The notes: generated by a model from the letters alone, not told the origin. A DNA stretch of 64,000 nt from Agathobaculum sp. Marseille-P7918 (GCF_900625105.1 NZ_UYYD01000007.1:1-64000), one strand, 5' to 3'; positions 19,156 to 29,312 are shown, counted from the stretch's first letter. Translations and numbers: made by a program.

Positions 19156-21403
19156 ATGAAACGAAGATTATTAACTGAATTGTTATGCCTATGCCTATGC
19201 CTGTTAGCAGGTTTCATGCCTGTGACGGCCGGGGCAGCTCCCAACGGAAACACTCATATGACGCATATTATTATTTTTTAAATCCGGATTAGGGGACGTC
19301 AGATACCCAGGAAATAGAAGATTTTACTTTTATCGGTAAAGTAAGTGTTTCGGGGATTGGAACAGCTGCACAAGCGAACGGAGGCACGATTCCAATTACG
19401 GACACTAATAAAGGCGGTAGGACAGTGCCGGAGGCAGGAATAACCCAAACGATAGGACCAGTCGGAACGGAACAAACAGAGTTGATAACCAAAAGGTAGC
19501 TTTGACAGATAGCAATCGGAACTCCTATATCGCATCTCTTTCCGTTACGACTGGTACAGTGGCCAATGGCTCAGCATCTGTGTCAGATGGAAAATTGACG
19601 TTGTTGTACCAAACAGTGTATGATGCGGCAGATATTTCTGTTAAACCGGCAAAGGGTTATGCGCTGCAAGGCATCAATGGTGCTTTTTCAAAGGTCAACA
19701 TAGTTGGCAGCCACCGCATACTGGCAACAATGGGGCATGGATTATTGACAATGTGGACGGTAGAAGTACGTTAAAGAAATATCTGAACGCCCAGTATTCT
19801 GTAAAATATTACACTGTCGATGGCAATAGCGAGCCAGTAGAAGCAGCGAACGCAACAGATTCCCAGAAATATGTCAAGGATCAAGGTGTAGCGAATACCA
19901 CAATCAATCCGGGTTTATTTACAGGAGGCGGGGATGATCCTGTACTGGGGGACTGGAAAGTATCCAATCTGCAAATGAAGCTGACGCTGAAGGATAATGT
20001 TCCTTCCGTCTACTCCGGCTGGTATACAACGCAGGACGGTACAGTCAAACACACAGGTCCCTACGCCGGCGTTAACATCAAAACCGTGGCGGAATCCAGC
20101 GGAAACGGCACGCCCACAATCGTCGAGTGCTACGCAACGAAGGACAAGCCCGGCCTGTCGGTCAACAAGACGATCCATTTGATCAATGGCAACACAAATG
20201 TGTCTTCTGTGCAAACTGTCAACGTTAATGATATGATCGTTTACAAAATCGAGGTCGAGAACACCAGAAACGTGACGCTGAGCGACATTAACGTCAGCGA
20301 TACACTGACGAAAGACAGCACATCCGGTAGTTCGCTGACTCTGTATTCGGATGAGACATGCACTACTGAATTTCCCGAACTTTCTCTCTGGCTCCTGATG
20401 CCAGCAAAACACTGTATGCCAAATACACCGTAGTTGCGGCTGATGCAGGCAAGACGCTCACCAACTCGGCGACGACAAGCAACGGAACAACCTCGAATAC
20501 AGGTACTGCGCCTGGTATTCCGGTAAAAAACAACATACCATTACGGTCGAAGTTGTAAACGGTACCGCGCAGACCACAGGTCTTTCTGAGTCCACCGGTG
20601 GTACTATCACTGTAAACAACGGTGCGAATACCAGCATTACATTCACAGCAAACACTGGTTATGCATTGGATACCGTCACTGTTGACAGGCTCGCCGCTAG
20701 CTTGGACAACGGCATATACGCTTTTAATGATATAACTTCCGGCCATACCATCCCAGTCGTTTATGCAGAAGACAAAATTGGCGAAAAAGATCCCGAACAG
20801 TCTGACAACATTCCTGACAAGTATCAGGCTACGGTCATCTATACCGCTGGAGCCAACGGCAAAATCGCGGAAAGCGCCAAAGCCAAAGAAGTATTGACCA
20901 TCGAGGATAACTGGTACAACACCGCGGTTTCGACCATGGCTGCACTCGGCATCATCAAGGGCCGCACCGAAACCACCTTTGAACCCGATGCACCGATCAC
21001 CCGTGCGGAATTTGCCGCGATCTGCGCCCGCTTTGACACCGGCCGGACCGATGGCGACAGCAACTTTACCGATCTCTCCGGCCACTGGGCCAAGGATGAG
21101 ATCGAGCGCGCCGCAACGCTTGGCTGGATCACCGGCTATCCGGATGGCACCTTCCGCCCGGAGAATGCCATCACGCGTGCTGAAGCGATGACCATGATCA
21201 ACCGCGTCCTCCAGCGCCTGCCGGAGGATGAGAGCGACCTGCTGAGCAATATGCAGACTTGGCCGGACAACCTCTCGAGCGCATGGTATTACCTCGCCGT
21301 GCAGGAAGCCACCAATAGTCACGACTTCGACCGCAAGGACGATGGCGTGCATGAGAAGTGGACTGCACTGACGGCAAATCCGGACTGGACAGCATTCCAG
21401 TAA
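19156..21403 (+). pseudogene. Decayed SLH surface protein gene with multiple frameshifts
   Basis: The reading frame begins with a good ribosome site and signal peptide (MKRRLLTELLCLCLCLLAGF) but stops at 19281. Coding-like sequence then continues in shifted pieces: TSDTQEIEDFTFIGKVSV.. up to a TAG near 19498; 19502-19774; 19753-20433; a piece from about 20375 (LAPDASKTLYAKYTVVAADA) to a TAA near 20559; and an open stretch through 21403. Recognisable parts are a DUF11/isopeptide-type beta domain (YKIEVENTRNVTLSDINVSDTLT), an InlB-like repeat and SLH domains. The last roughly 490 bases match the intact neighbour's SLH tail with only about 20 differences. At least three frame changes make a functional product unlikely. 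Confidence 0.85.
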
Positions 21404-21467
21404 AGCGCGCAGCATACCCCATACAGTTTTGAGGAGAATGTATTAGAAAGGCTCTTGCAAATGCAAC

Positions 21468-21505
21468 AAAAAGCCCTGTATTCATTTACGGATACAGGGC
21501 TTTTT
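21468..21505 (+). terminator. Terminator of the decayed SLH gene
   Basis: AAAAAGCCCTGTAT (21468-21481) pairs with ATACAGGGCTTTTT (21492-21505). The same stem sequence ends the intact relative at 25856-25892, showing that the duplication included the 3' flank. Confidence 0.85.
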
Positions 21506-21881
21506 CCTGTGTAAATAACTTTGATTCTAGCCGAGTTATCGCGGAGCGATAAGCGTATTGTTCCACCGGCATATCATATATGTGCAAATTCGTTTGTTTA
21601 AAATAGACAAAACCACCATAGAATGGAAGAGTTTTCTCTGGTATAATGGATATAAAATCATGGGTGGAAAGATAAGGCAAGGGATAAAATCACTTTATCC
21701 AAAGGAACAGAACGAGTGATTACGGCAACATGGAGCAAAGAGGGGATGCGATGCTGCGATGCTTTTCGGCAAAAGCAAATAAGACTGCTGAATATTCGAT
21801 GGGAGTAGTGGATTATGGCCTATAAACATCCTGCAATCTATGTTTTGCGGTCAGGCCTATTGCACAAAGGAGGAATTCCAA
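21506..21881. other. Intergenic region upstream of the intact SLH gene
   Basis: 376 bases with no supported gene. TGGTATAAT near 21640-21650 could be an extended -10 for the gene at 21882. A minus-strand reading frame (21486-21680) overlaps the terminator and is not convincing. AAAGGAGG lies just before the start codon at 21882. Confidence 0.4.
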
Positions 21882-24800
21882 ATGAAAAAGCGATGGCTAT
21901 CCATAGTATTGGTGTTGACCATGTTAACAACCCTTTTCCCTGTCACAGCGATGGCTGCGGATAATACAATTTATGTAAGTTCAACTGGCAGTGATGCTGG
22001 CGCAGGTACGGAAACAGATCCATACGCCAGCTTGTCCAAAGCTGTTGCTGAAGCCTCGTCCGGGGACACCATTGTTGTACTAAGTGATTTGACCGTTGAA
22101 AATACGGTTGTTATCGACAAAAATCTAACCATTCAAGGCATATATCAAAACAACCCTGATACAACAGTAAGGCCGGTTTTGAGCACTGACAGCGAAGCCA
22201 CAGCATTTTACAGCATGTTTAGATTGTCGACTGGTGTGACCGCTAATTTTGCAAATCTCAACTTCAGCGGCAGCAATACCAATTTTTCAATCAATGCCAG
22301 CAATTATGGCGGTGCAATTGTTGCTGAAAGCGACAGCGCAATGACGATGAACTGCAAAAACATAGAATTAAGCGTCACAAACTGTGATTTTTCTGATTTT
22401 GAAGCGCATGGCGGCGGTGCAATTGGCTTACACTATATTGACACTGCAAATGTTACAATCTCAGGTACATCCTTTGAAAATAATAGCGCAGATTTGTGCG
22501 GCGGCGCAGTTGGCTTTGTTGACTGCATAGCGATTACTTTACAGTCAACCAACTCCAAATTTACTGAAAACCAAGCTGGCGCGCTCGGCGGCGCCATTGG
22601 TTCCAATGGTTCCAATGGCTCAAAAACAGACTCGTTTGCAATAACAAACTGTCAATTTCAAAACAATAAAATAAACTATACCTCTACGGATAGTAACTCT
22701 GCAAGCGTATTTGGCGGAGGCGCAATCGGAATCAAAGAAGTACGTGGAAAAACCATAGAGGTTGATATTAAAAGCAGCCGTTTTGAAGGGAATACCACCG
22801 CTTCCAGTCGTTTTACCAGCGGAAATGACCCCCGCGGAGGAGCTTTCCATATACTAGCCGGTGCATATACTCTTAATCTGGAGCAATGCACGTTTACTAA
22901 TAACCATGCAGAAGGCCATGGCGGTGCCATCAATCTGGATGTCGATGCCGATTATGAAGCGCATTTTTCAATGCAGGGCACAACTTTTGAAAACAATATA
23001 TCCGACTCCCGCGGCGGCGCTATCCACATTGCCGGTGGAGGCATTCATACCGACATTGACAAAACACTCTTTCAGAGTAACAGTGCAAAAAGTGGACTTG
23101 GCAACGCAATTGTATTTTTCTACTCCGGTAATGCTAAAACAACTAGTGCAATCCATTCAACAGATGGAGCTATCTTTGACAATAATGGTGGCACACTAGA
23201 AACTGGCGACACAATTTACTTACAGAGCAGTTCTGGTGCAGATGACACGGTTTTAATTTCGGACTATATGATGGACGGCACCAGAATGCGCTGGAAAACA
23301 GACGACCAAGATGATGAAGGCAATGATATTCTTAGTCCACTTGAAAGAAGTGAGTATGCGAAAATTGATCTGGGAACAACCGGCGGCAGCCTTTACCTTG
23401 ATACAGAGACGGTAGCGCCATCTTATTCGCCAGACACATACTCCAATCTCTTTATTGGAAATACTGCAGGTAATTACGGTGGCGCAATTTTCAACTACGG
23501 CTCCCTGACCATCGGTGAACCGGGCGAAGACATTACCGTCACCAAAAATTGGACAGACGAAAATGATCAACCGTTGACGACGGACCTTCCGGCATCGGCA
23601 ACTGTTCGCTTGGTTCGTCAAAGCGATCAAGCAGAGGTTGATAACGCAGAACTAACGGCCGCAAATCAATGGACGCACACCTTCTATGATTTCCCCACAA
23701 ATGTAACTCACAAGATTGCAGAAGACAATATAGCCGGATACACCTCTGAAATTACAAATGCAGAGAGTACCTCGGTCACCGTCACCAACAAAAAGCTGAG
23801 CAATATCACCATTCAGCCCGCGAACATTACCATCTACATGGGCGGTCACGGCTATGAAGGTGCAGTAGACGACGATGGAACTCTCATTATGGACGCAAAA
23901 GCCGGTTTCCCGGAACCGGGCTTCCGCATCAGCCTTCCAGATTCTCTCAAAAATATCAATGTCACAGAAGATTTGACACTGCAATACAAAGATGGCAGTG
24001 ATATCTTCACATGGGAATTTGAAAAATACGGCGAAGGCGAACACGATATCTACCGCATTGTACCTGCAGGACAAACGGCGGCTCGCCCGGTGCGGATACA
24101 ATTTATTAAGATGGTAGATGGACAGGAAGAAGTAGTAGACAGCGACAGCGAGGATTTCAACGCGGCGCAGTATATCAACCAAACCCTCACCATGAAGGCT
24201 TACGGCGAGGGAATTGAAGAAGACAAGGTCAGCTTTGTCTATGACGGACAGGAATATCCGATCACCGTGAAAAACGGAGAACTCACTGTACGTGGAACCA
24301 CTGCTGCAGCGAAAACTCCAAACATTGCTGAACCGGAAGACTTCACAGCCGTCAAGGACGAACCAGGCGTAACGGCTCCGGCCGAAACCAAGTATTTCAT
24401 CAATAATTCTGATGTACAGGTGGATGATGACGAAGGCATCTCCCTGCTGTTCGATCACATTATTGATACCAATGTGACCGTTGAAGACTCGACTTATACC
24501 GCACTGCTGGAAGAGAAAGTCGATGCGCAGCTTGCTGAATTGGCGAGCAACGAGACCCGTCACTATGAATCCCGGTATCTTGATCTGGTCGATATGAACA
24601 ATGGCAATGCTTGGGTGAAGGCAAGCCAAGATGTTACTGTATATTGGCCGATACAGGAAGGTCTGGATGAGAACACCGAGTTTACCCTGCTGCACTTTGA
24701 AGGGCTGCATCGAAGCATGACCCCGGAGGAAATCACAGCTAAACTGACCGATGAAAACTATGCCCCAACCCCAATTACAAACTTTAAGGTGGAAGGCGAT

Positions 24801-25778
24801 CATCTGGTCTTTGAGACGGATAGCTTCTCGCCCTATGTACTGGTGTGGGAGACCACTTCTTCCGGCGGCGGTGGCGGCGGCACCACCTACTATACCTTGC
24901 ACTATGAATCCAACGGCGGCACGGAATATGCAGACGAATCCTACGCCAGCGGCACGACCGTACAGCTGACCAAGGTCCCGACCCGCGAAGGCTACACCTT
25001 CACTGGCTGGTACGCGGATGCAGCACTGACCAAACCGGTTACCGAAATCAAGATGACGGCGAAAACCACCGTCTATGCCGGCTGGGAGATCACCGAAGTC
25101 CCGGATTGGCTCAACGGTGACGATCATTTCGCCTATGTCATCGGTTACGAGGATGGCACAGTGCAGCCGCTGAGCAATATCACCCGCGCCGAAGTTGCCA
25201 CCATCTTCTTCCGCCTGCTCCAGGAGGATGTCCGCACGGAAAACCTGACCGAAACCAATGTTTTTACCGATGTTTCGGCGGATGACTGGTACAACACCGC
25301 GGTTTCGACCATGGCTTCTCTCGGCATCATCAAAGGCCGCACCGAGACCACCTTCGAACCCGATGCACCGATCACCCGTGCGGAATTTGCCGCGATCTGC
25401 GCCCGCTTTGACACCGGCCGGACCGATGGCGACAGCAACTTTACCGATCTCTCCGGCCACTGGGCCAAGGATGAGATCGAACGCGCCGCAACGCTTGGCT
25501 GGATCACCGGCTATCCGGATGGCACCTTCCGCCCGGAGAACGCCATCACGCGCGCTGAGGCGATGACCATGATCAACCGCGTCCTCCAGCGTCTGCCGGA
25601 GAATGAGAGCGACCTGCTGAGCAACATGCAGACTTGGCCGGACAACCTCTCGAGCGCATGGTATTACCTCGCCGTGCAGGAAGCCACCAACAGCCACGAC
25701 TTCGACCGCAAGGCCGATGGCGTGCATGAAAAGTGGACCGCACTGACGGAAAATCCGGACTGGACGGAATTCCAGTAA
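21882..25778 (+). CDS. SLH-anchored beta-helix/Cna_B surface protein
   Basis: 1298 residues; start 21882 (MKKRWLSIVLVLTMLTTLFP) chosen for AAAGGAGG 7-8 bases upstream and the signal peptide. Residues about 35-540 are a right-handed beta-helix (repeats such as TFENNISDSRGGAIHIAGGG, FGGGAIGI, HGGAINLD). Residues about 555-640 are a Cna_B-type domain (VTKNWTDENDQPL...VTVTNKK). Residues about 642-991 form the uncharacterised block shared with the gene at 1-3598 (ITIYMGGHGYEGAV, RYLDLVD, VTVYWP, DSFSPYVLVWE). A Gly run, an InlB-B repeat (YTFTGWYADAALTKPV) and three SLH domains follow (YVIGYEDGTVQP; FTDVSADDWYNTAV; FTDLSGHWAKDEI). Predicted surface adhesin. Its 3' 490 bases nearly match the pseudogene just upstream. 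Confidence 0.9.
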   Translation: MKKRWLSIVLVLTMLTTLFPVTAMAADNTIYVSSTGSDAGAGTETDPYASLSKAVAEASSGDTIVVLSDLTVENTVVIDKNLTIQGIYQNNPDTTVRPVLSTDSEATAFYSMFRLSTGVTANFANLNFSGSNTNFSINASNYGGAIVAESDSAMTMNCKNIELSVTNCDFSDFEAHGGGAIGLHYIDTANVTISGTSFENNSADLCGGAVGFVDCIAITLQSTNSKFTENQAGALGGAIGSNGSNGSKTDSFAITNCQFQNNKINYTSTDSNSASVFGGGAIGIKEVRGKTIEVDIKSSRFEGNTTASSRFTSGNDPRGGAFHILAGAYTLNLEQCTFTNNHAEGHGGAINLDVDADYEAHFSMQGTTFENNISDSRGGAIHIAGGGIHTDIDKTLFQSNSAKSGLGNAIVFFYSGNAKTTSAIHSTDGAIFDNNGGTLETGDTIYLQSSSGADDTVLISDYMMDGTRMRWKTDDQDDEGNDILSPLERSEYAKIDLGTTGGSLYLDTETVAPSYSPDTYSNLFIGNTAGNYGGAIFNYGSLTIGEPGEDITVTKNWTDENDQPLTTDLPASATVRLVRQSDQAEVDNAELTAANQWTHTFYDFPTNVTHKIAEDNIAGYTSEITNAESTSVTVTNKKLSNITIQPANITIYMGGHGYEGAVDDDGTLIMDAKAGFPEPGFRISLPDSLKNINVTEDLTLQYKDGSDIFTWEFEKYGEGEHDIYRIVPAGQTAARPVRIQFIKMVDGQEEVVDSDSEDFNAAQYINQTLTMKAYGEGIEEDKVSFVYDGQEYPITVKNGELTVRGTTAAAKTPNIAEPEDFTAVKDEPGVTAPAETKYFINNSDVQVDDDEGISLLFDHIIDTNVTVEDSTYTALLEEKVDAQLAELASNETRHYESRYLDLVDMNNGNAWVKASQDVTVYWPIQEGLDENTEFTLLHFEGLHRSMTPEEITAKLTDENYAPTPITNFKVEGDHLVFETDSFSPYVLVWETTSSGGGGGGTTYYTLHYESNGGTEYADESYASGTTVQLTKVPTREGYTFTGWYADAALTKPVTEIKMTAKTTVYAGWEITEVPDWLNGDDHFAYVIGYEDGTVQPLSNITRAEVATIFFRLLQEDVRTENLTETNVFTDVSADDWYNTAVSTMASLGIIKGRTETTFEPDAPITRAEFAAICARFDTGRTDGDSNFTDLSGHWAKDEIERAATLGWITGYPDGTFRPENAITRAEAMTMINRVLQRLPENESDLLSNMQTWPDNLSSAWYYLAVQEATNSHDFDRKADGVHEKWTALTENPDWTEFQ

Positions 25779-25855
25779 AGCACGCAGCACATCCCCTCGC
25801 AGTTTTTGAGACAAATATGTTAGAAAACGGTTAGAAACGTCCAGTTAAATGTAAC

Positions 25856-25892
25856 AAAAAGCCCTGTATCCATCCTGGATACAGGGCTTTTT
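25856..25892. terminator. Terminator between SLH gene and tRNA-Leu, likely bidirectional
   Basis: A 17-bp stem (25856-25872 with 25876-25892, loop TCC) with A and T tracts on both sides. The T tract touches the complement of the tRNA CCA end at 25893, so the same hairpin can end both the plus-strand gene and the minus-strand tRNA. Confidence 0.88.
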
Positions 25893-25979
25893 TGGTGCCG
25901 CCAGCCGGAATCGAACCGGCACAGTATCGCTACCGGGGGATTTTAAGTCCCCTGCGTCTACCAGTTCCGCCATGGCGGC
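25893..25979 (-). tRNA. tRNA-Leu (anticodon TAA)
   Basis: Read on the minus strand: acceptor GCCGCCA (25979-25973) pairs with TGGCGGC (25903-25897), the discriminator is A (25896) and CCA is encoded (25895-25893). The anticodon loop reads ACTTAAAAT, giving TAA for UUA leucine codons. A long variable arm (CCCCGGTAGCGATACTG) fits a class II tRNA, and the T arm contains GGTTCGATTCC. Confidence 0.95.
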
Positions 25980-25987
25980 ATAGCTTG

Positions 25988-26016
25988 ATTATACCAGAAG
26001 GGGCACCCTGTGTCAA
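25988..26016 (-). promoter_or_regulatory. Consensus promoter of tRNA-Leu
   Basis: TTGACA (26016-26011), 17 bases, TATAAT (25993-25988) on the minus strand, ending 8 bases before the mature tRNA. A perfect housekeeping promoter, as expected for a tRNA gene. Confidence 0.85.
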
Positions 26017-26038
26017 ACAAAGCGCCCCTTTTCCGTCT

Positions 26039-27313
26039 TTATTTTTTGTTGAACACGTTTTTATCCAGCGCGCCGTCCTGATGCGCGACAATCGTCGTGC
26101 AGACCGCGTCGCCCGTGATATTGACCGCCGTGCGTGCCATATCCAGAATACGGTCGATACCCATAATCAGGCCGATGCCCGCAACCGGCAGGCCGACCGA
26201 ATCGAATACCATCGCCAGCGTAATCAGGCCCACGCTGGGCACGCCCGCGGTGCCGATCGAGGCCAGCGTCGCGGTGGCGATAACCGTCAAATAGTCCGCC
26301 GGCGTCAGCGTGATGCCAAACGCCTGCGCAACAAACACGACTGCAACGCCCTGCATAATCGACGTGCCGTCCATATTGATGGTCGCGCCCAGCGGAATGG
26401 TGAAGGACGAAATGCGGCGGGATACGCCGACCTTGTCCTCCAGCGTTTCGATCGAAAGCGGGATGGTCGCGTTCGAAGTCGCCGTCGAGAACGCGAAGCC
26501 CATGACCGGCGCGAACTTGCGGATAAACCGGAACGGGTTGAGCCCGGTGAACAGCTTGAGCAAGATCTGATACACGCCCAGGCACTGCACCACCAAGGCA
26601 AGCAGCACCGCGCCCATATATTTGAACATCGGCACCATGGCGGAAAAGCCCAGCTCGGAGAACGTCTTTGCGATCAGGCAGAACACACCGACCGGCGCCG
26701 CGCGCATGATCATCATGGTCATTTCCATCATGATGTCGTTGCCCTGCTGGAAGAAGTTCGTGACGAGCTGCACCTTATCCTGCAATTTGGCGAGGATCAG
26801 GCCGACGATCAGCGCAAATACGATAATTTGCAGCATATTGCCGGTCGCCAGCGACTCAATGGGGTTTTTCGGGATGATGTTCAGCAGCGTTTCGGTCATG
26901 CTGGTCGAACTCTCGCTGATGGAGGTTTCCGCCGTCTGCACCTGCGACATATCCAGACCAAGGCCCGGATTAATAAGGGACGCCACGCTCAGCGCCACCG
27001 CCACGGCCAGCATGGTGGTCACCAGATAAAAGCCGATGGTCTTGACGCCGACCTTGCCCAGCGTCTTGGTATCGCCGATCGCGGCTGCGCCGCAGACCAG
27101 CGAGCAGAACACCAGCGGCACGACCAGCATCTGCATCAGGCGGATAAAGCCCTGTCCAATGATATAAAACACGCCGCCGACCAGAATGTCCTGTACCGCC
27201 GATACATCCGCTGCAAACGCATGCAGCAGCGCGCCTACCGCCGCGCCGAGCAGCAGGGCGATAAAGATTTTCGTGGTCAGACCGATTTTCTTGCGGTTTG
27301 CCTTCTCGCTCAT
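26039..27313 (-). CDS. Dicarboxylate/amino-acid:cation symporter (DAACS family)
   Basis: 424 residues from ATG 27313 (MSEKANRKKIGLTTKIFIALL), with GGGAGG upstream; the start overlaps the stop of the rmlD-like gene by four bases (ATGA). The sequence has the DAACS hallmarks: several hydrophobic helices, a serine-rich re-entrant segment (SESSTSMTET), GFAFSTATSNATIPLSIE, and the substrate/sodium motif GATINMDGT. Members import glutamate, aspartate, C4-dicarboxylates, serine/threonine or cystine with Na+ or H+; the exact substrate cannot be read here. Last gene of the fruK-rmlD-symporter unit. Confidence 0.9.
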   Translation of the reverse strand: MSEKANRKKIGLTTKIFIALLLGAAVGALLHAFAADVSAVQDILVGGVFYIIGQGFIRLMQMLVVPLVFCSLVCGAAAIGDTKTLGKVGVKTIGFYLVTTMLAVAVALSVASLINPGLGLDMSQVQTAETSISESSTSMTETLLNIIPKNPIESLATGNMLQIIVFALIVGLILAKLQDKVQLVTNFFQQGNDIMMEMTMMIMRAAPVGVFCLIAKTFSELGFSAMVPMFKYMGAVLLALVVQCLGVYQILLKLFTGLNPFRFIRKFAPVMGFAFSTATSNATIPLSIETLEDKVGVSRRISSFTIPLGATINMDGTSIMQGVAVVFVAQAFGITLTPADYLTVIATATLASIGTAGVPSVGLITLAMVFDSVGLPVAGIGLIMGIDRILDMARTAVNITGDAVCTTIVAHQDGALDKNVFNKK

Positions 27314-28170
27314 GCTTTGCCTCCCGTCTGCCGGCCGGACAGATACTCCGCCAGCGCCTGTTTCCACTCCGGCATCTGATAAATACCGGTGATGCGCATC
27401 ATCATATTATCCAGCAGCGTAAAGCGCGGACGCAGCGTCTCGCCCGCCGCCGTGGACTCCACCGACACATCGGTGTAGCCGCTCAGGCGCAGGATCTCAT
27501 GCGCAAACTCCGCGCGCGAGCACATGCCCTCGCACGAGGCATGGTACAGACCAAATTCGCGTGCGGTGATCAGATATTCAATGAAGCCTGCCAGCGCGTC
27601 CGCCGAGGTCGGCGAAGAGATCTCGTCGCCCGGCAGCCGCACGGTCTCACCGCGCGCGGCCGTTTCCAGCACCTGATCGACAAAATCATAGGTTCCCGCG
27701 CCGTACAGCCACGAGGAACGCACGATCACATGCTTGTCGGTCAGCTCCCGCACCAGCTTTTCGCCCGCATACTTGCTCTTGCCATACATGGTAACCGGAT
27801 GCGCGTCATCAAATTCACACAGTGCCGCGCCGGCCGTGCCGTCAAAGACGTCGTCGGTCGAGATCTGGATGAGTTTGGCATCAATGCGCCGCGCCGCCAC
27901 CGCCAGATTGCGCGCGCCGAGCGCGTTGATCTTATAGGCTTCCTCCGGACACTCCTCGCAGCGGCGCACGTCGGTCAAACCCGCGCAGTTGATGATGACG
28001 TCCGGATGGTTCAGGTCGGCGAAACGACCCACCTTGCGGCCATCCTCCACCGGTACATCCCGGTCGCTGGTCACCAGCTTGCATTCCGTATTGCGGTCAA
28101 ACCGATGGCACAGCGCGGAACCCAATCGTCCGCTTGCGCCCGCGATCCAAACGCGCGTTGTCATATTCAT
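27310..28170 (-). CDS. dTDP-4-dehydrorhamnose reductase-like (RmlD) SDR protein
   Basis: 286 residues from ATG 28170 (MNMTTRVWIAGASGRLGSAL). The N-terminus holds a nucleotide-binding GASGRLG motif; ISTDDVFDG and YGKSKYAGEK give the Thr/Asp and Tyr-x-x-x-Lys catalytic residues of extended short-chain reductases of the RmlD type (INCAGLTDVRRCEECPEEAYKIN). Family members reduce NDP-4-keto-sugars; with no rmlA/B/C beside it, a stand-alone role is possible. A 4-bp overlap couples it to the symporter gene. Upstream on the same strand is an almost pure purine tract (28176-28220) that may help ribosome loading. Confidence 0.85.
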   Translation of the reverse strand: MNMTTRVWIAGASGRLGSALCHRFDRNTECKLVTSDRDVPVEDGRKVGRFADLNHPDVIINCAGLTDVRRCEECPEEAYKINALGARNLAVAARRIDAKLIQISTDDVFDGTAGAALCEFDDAHPVTMYGKSKYAGEKLVRELTDKHVIVRSSWLYGAGTYDFVDQVLETAARGETVRLPGDEISSPTSADALAGFIEYLITAREFGLYHASCEGMCSRAEFAHEILRLSGYTDVSVESTAAGETLRPRFTLLDNMMMRITGIYQMPEWKQALAEYLSGRQTGGKA

Positions 28171-28267
28171 AAAACACCCTTCCCTTTCCTCTTCTTGCCT
28201 TTCTCTTCTCTTATCTTTCCCGGAAATACGCACCTTACGTCCTCTATTTCCCCCCGCACTTTCTGAT

Positions 28268-29188
28268 TTACAGAGGCTGCGGTGTACCTGTTTTCTCCAG
28301 CGCCGCCTGGATTCGCGCGCGATTGGGCAGCCATGCGGAAAACGCCGCCGCACTGCCCGACGCCACCGCGAACCGCAGCGTCTCTGCCGCCGAAAAGCCC
28401 TGCGCCTGCGCATACAGCCATCCCGCGGCCATGGAATCGCCCGCGCCGACCGGCTGCACAGCGTCGCCCGGCGTCGCCTGCAAATACAGTGCCTGCCCGT
28501 CTGCCGGCACCAGCACCGCGCCCTGCGCACCGCAGGAAATCAAGATATCCTTCGCCCCGGCCGCCTGCAATTCGCGCGCGCAGGCCGCGATCCCCGCCGG
28601 ATTGCGCGGCGCGCCGCCGACCAGCGCATCCAGCTCTTCCAAATTGGGTTTGATCAGGTCCGGACCGCACGGCAGCGCATTTTTGAGCGCGTCTCCCGAC
28701 GTGTCCAGCAGCGTTTTAACGCCTCGATGGCGCACCCGCTCGAGCAGCTTGGCATATACATCCGCCGGAACGCCGGCCGGCACCGAACCGGACAGCACCA
28801 GCCAATCCTCTTCTCCCAAGGTGTCCAGCGTCTCCGCCAGCCGCGTCAGGGCTTCGGCCGGGATCTGCGGGCCTGCCCCGTTGAGCTCGGTCTGTTCCCG
28901 CGCAGATACCTTGATATTGATGCGCGTCATGCCCTGTTCCAGACGGCAGAAATCATATTCCACCCCGGTTTCCGCCAGCAGCGAGGCAAACAGCGCCCCG
29001 GTTCGTCCCGCGATGAAGCCCAGCGCACGCGTGGGCAGCCCGAGCGATGCGCAAACCAGCGACACATTCACGCCTTTTCCGCCCGGATATAAGGTTTCGC
29101 CGCTCGTGCGGCACAATTTCCCGGGCCGCAGCGCTTCCGTACAAACCAGATAGTCCAACGAAGGATTCAGGGTCACAGTGTAGATCAT
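28268..29188 (-). CDS. fruK: 1-phosphofructokinase (PfkB family)
   Basis: 306 residues from ATG 29188 (MIYTVTLNPSLDYLV), typical length for FruK/LacC. The motifs TLNPSLDY, PGGKGVNVS, LSGSVPAGVP, KPNLEELDALVG and PVGAGDSMAAGW (catalytic Asp and anion hole) mark a PfkB sugar-phosphate kinase of the 1-phosphofructokinase/tagatose-6-phosphate kinase branch. It would make fructose-1,6-bisphosphate from fructose-1-phosphate and ATP. A fructose PTS gene is not in the window, so the fru assignment rests on sequence pattern only. First gene of its unit. Confidence 0.85.
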   Translation of the reverse strand: MIYTVTLNPSLDYLVCTEALRPGKLCRTSGETLYPGGKGVNVSLVCASLGLPTRALGFIAGRTGALFASLLAETGVEYDFCRLEQGMTRINIKVSAREQTELNGAGPQIPAEALTRLAETLDTLGEEDWLVLSGSVPAGVPADVYAKLLERVRHRGVKTLLDTSGDALKNALPCGPDLIKPNLEELDALVGGAPRNPAGIAACARELQAAGAKDILISCGAQGAVLVPADGQALYLQATPGDAVQPVGAGDSMAAGWLYAQAQGFSAAETLRFAVASGSAAAFSAWLPNRARIQAALEKTGTPQPL

Positions 29189-29312
29189 AGCAGCAACCTC
29201 CCGTTCCGCACAGCATATGATAGGTCCGCCCTCGGCGGTTTTGTCCGCGGGCACAGGCCCGCGCCGACCATTTCATGATACGACCCACCAAGAAGTATAT
29301 GGAATCATTGAA

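Noticed and set aside
21486-21680. Minus-strand ORF of 64 codons between the two SLH genes
   Set aside because: Its sequence faintly recalls the start of a V-type ATPase subunit C (YAYRSAITRLESKL), but it overlaps a terminator, has no partners, and the likeness is too weak to call.
23652-25814. Minus-strand ORF (720 codons) opposite the SLH gene
   Set aside because: Antisense shadow; the plus strand encodes signal peptide, beta-helix and SLH motifs.
25994-26036. AAGGGGC/GCCCCTT hairpin as terminator of the symporter gene
   Set aside because: The loop is long and contains the tRNA-Leu -35 box, and no T tract follows; not convincing.
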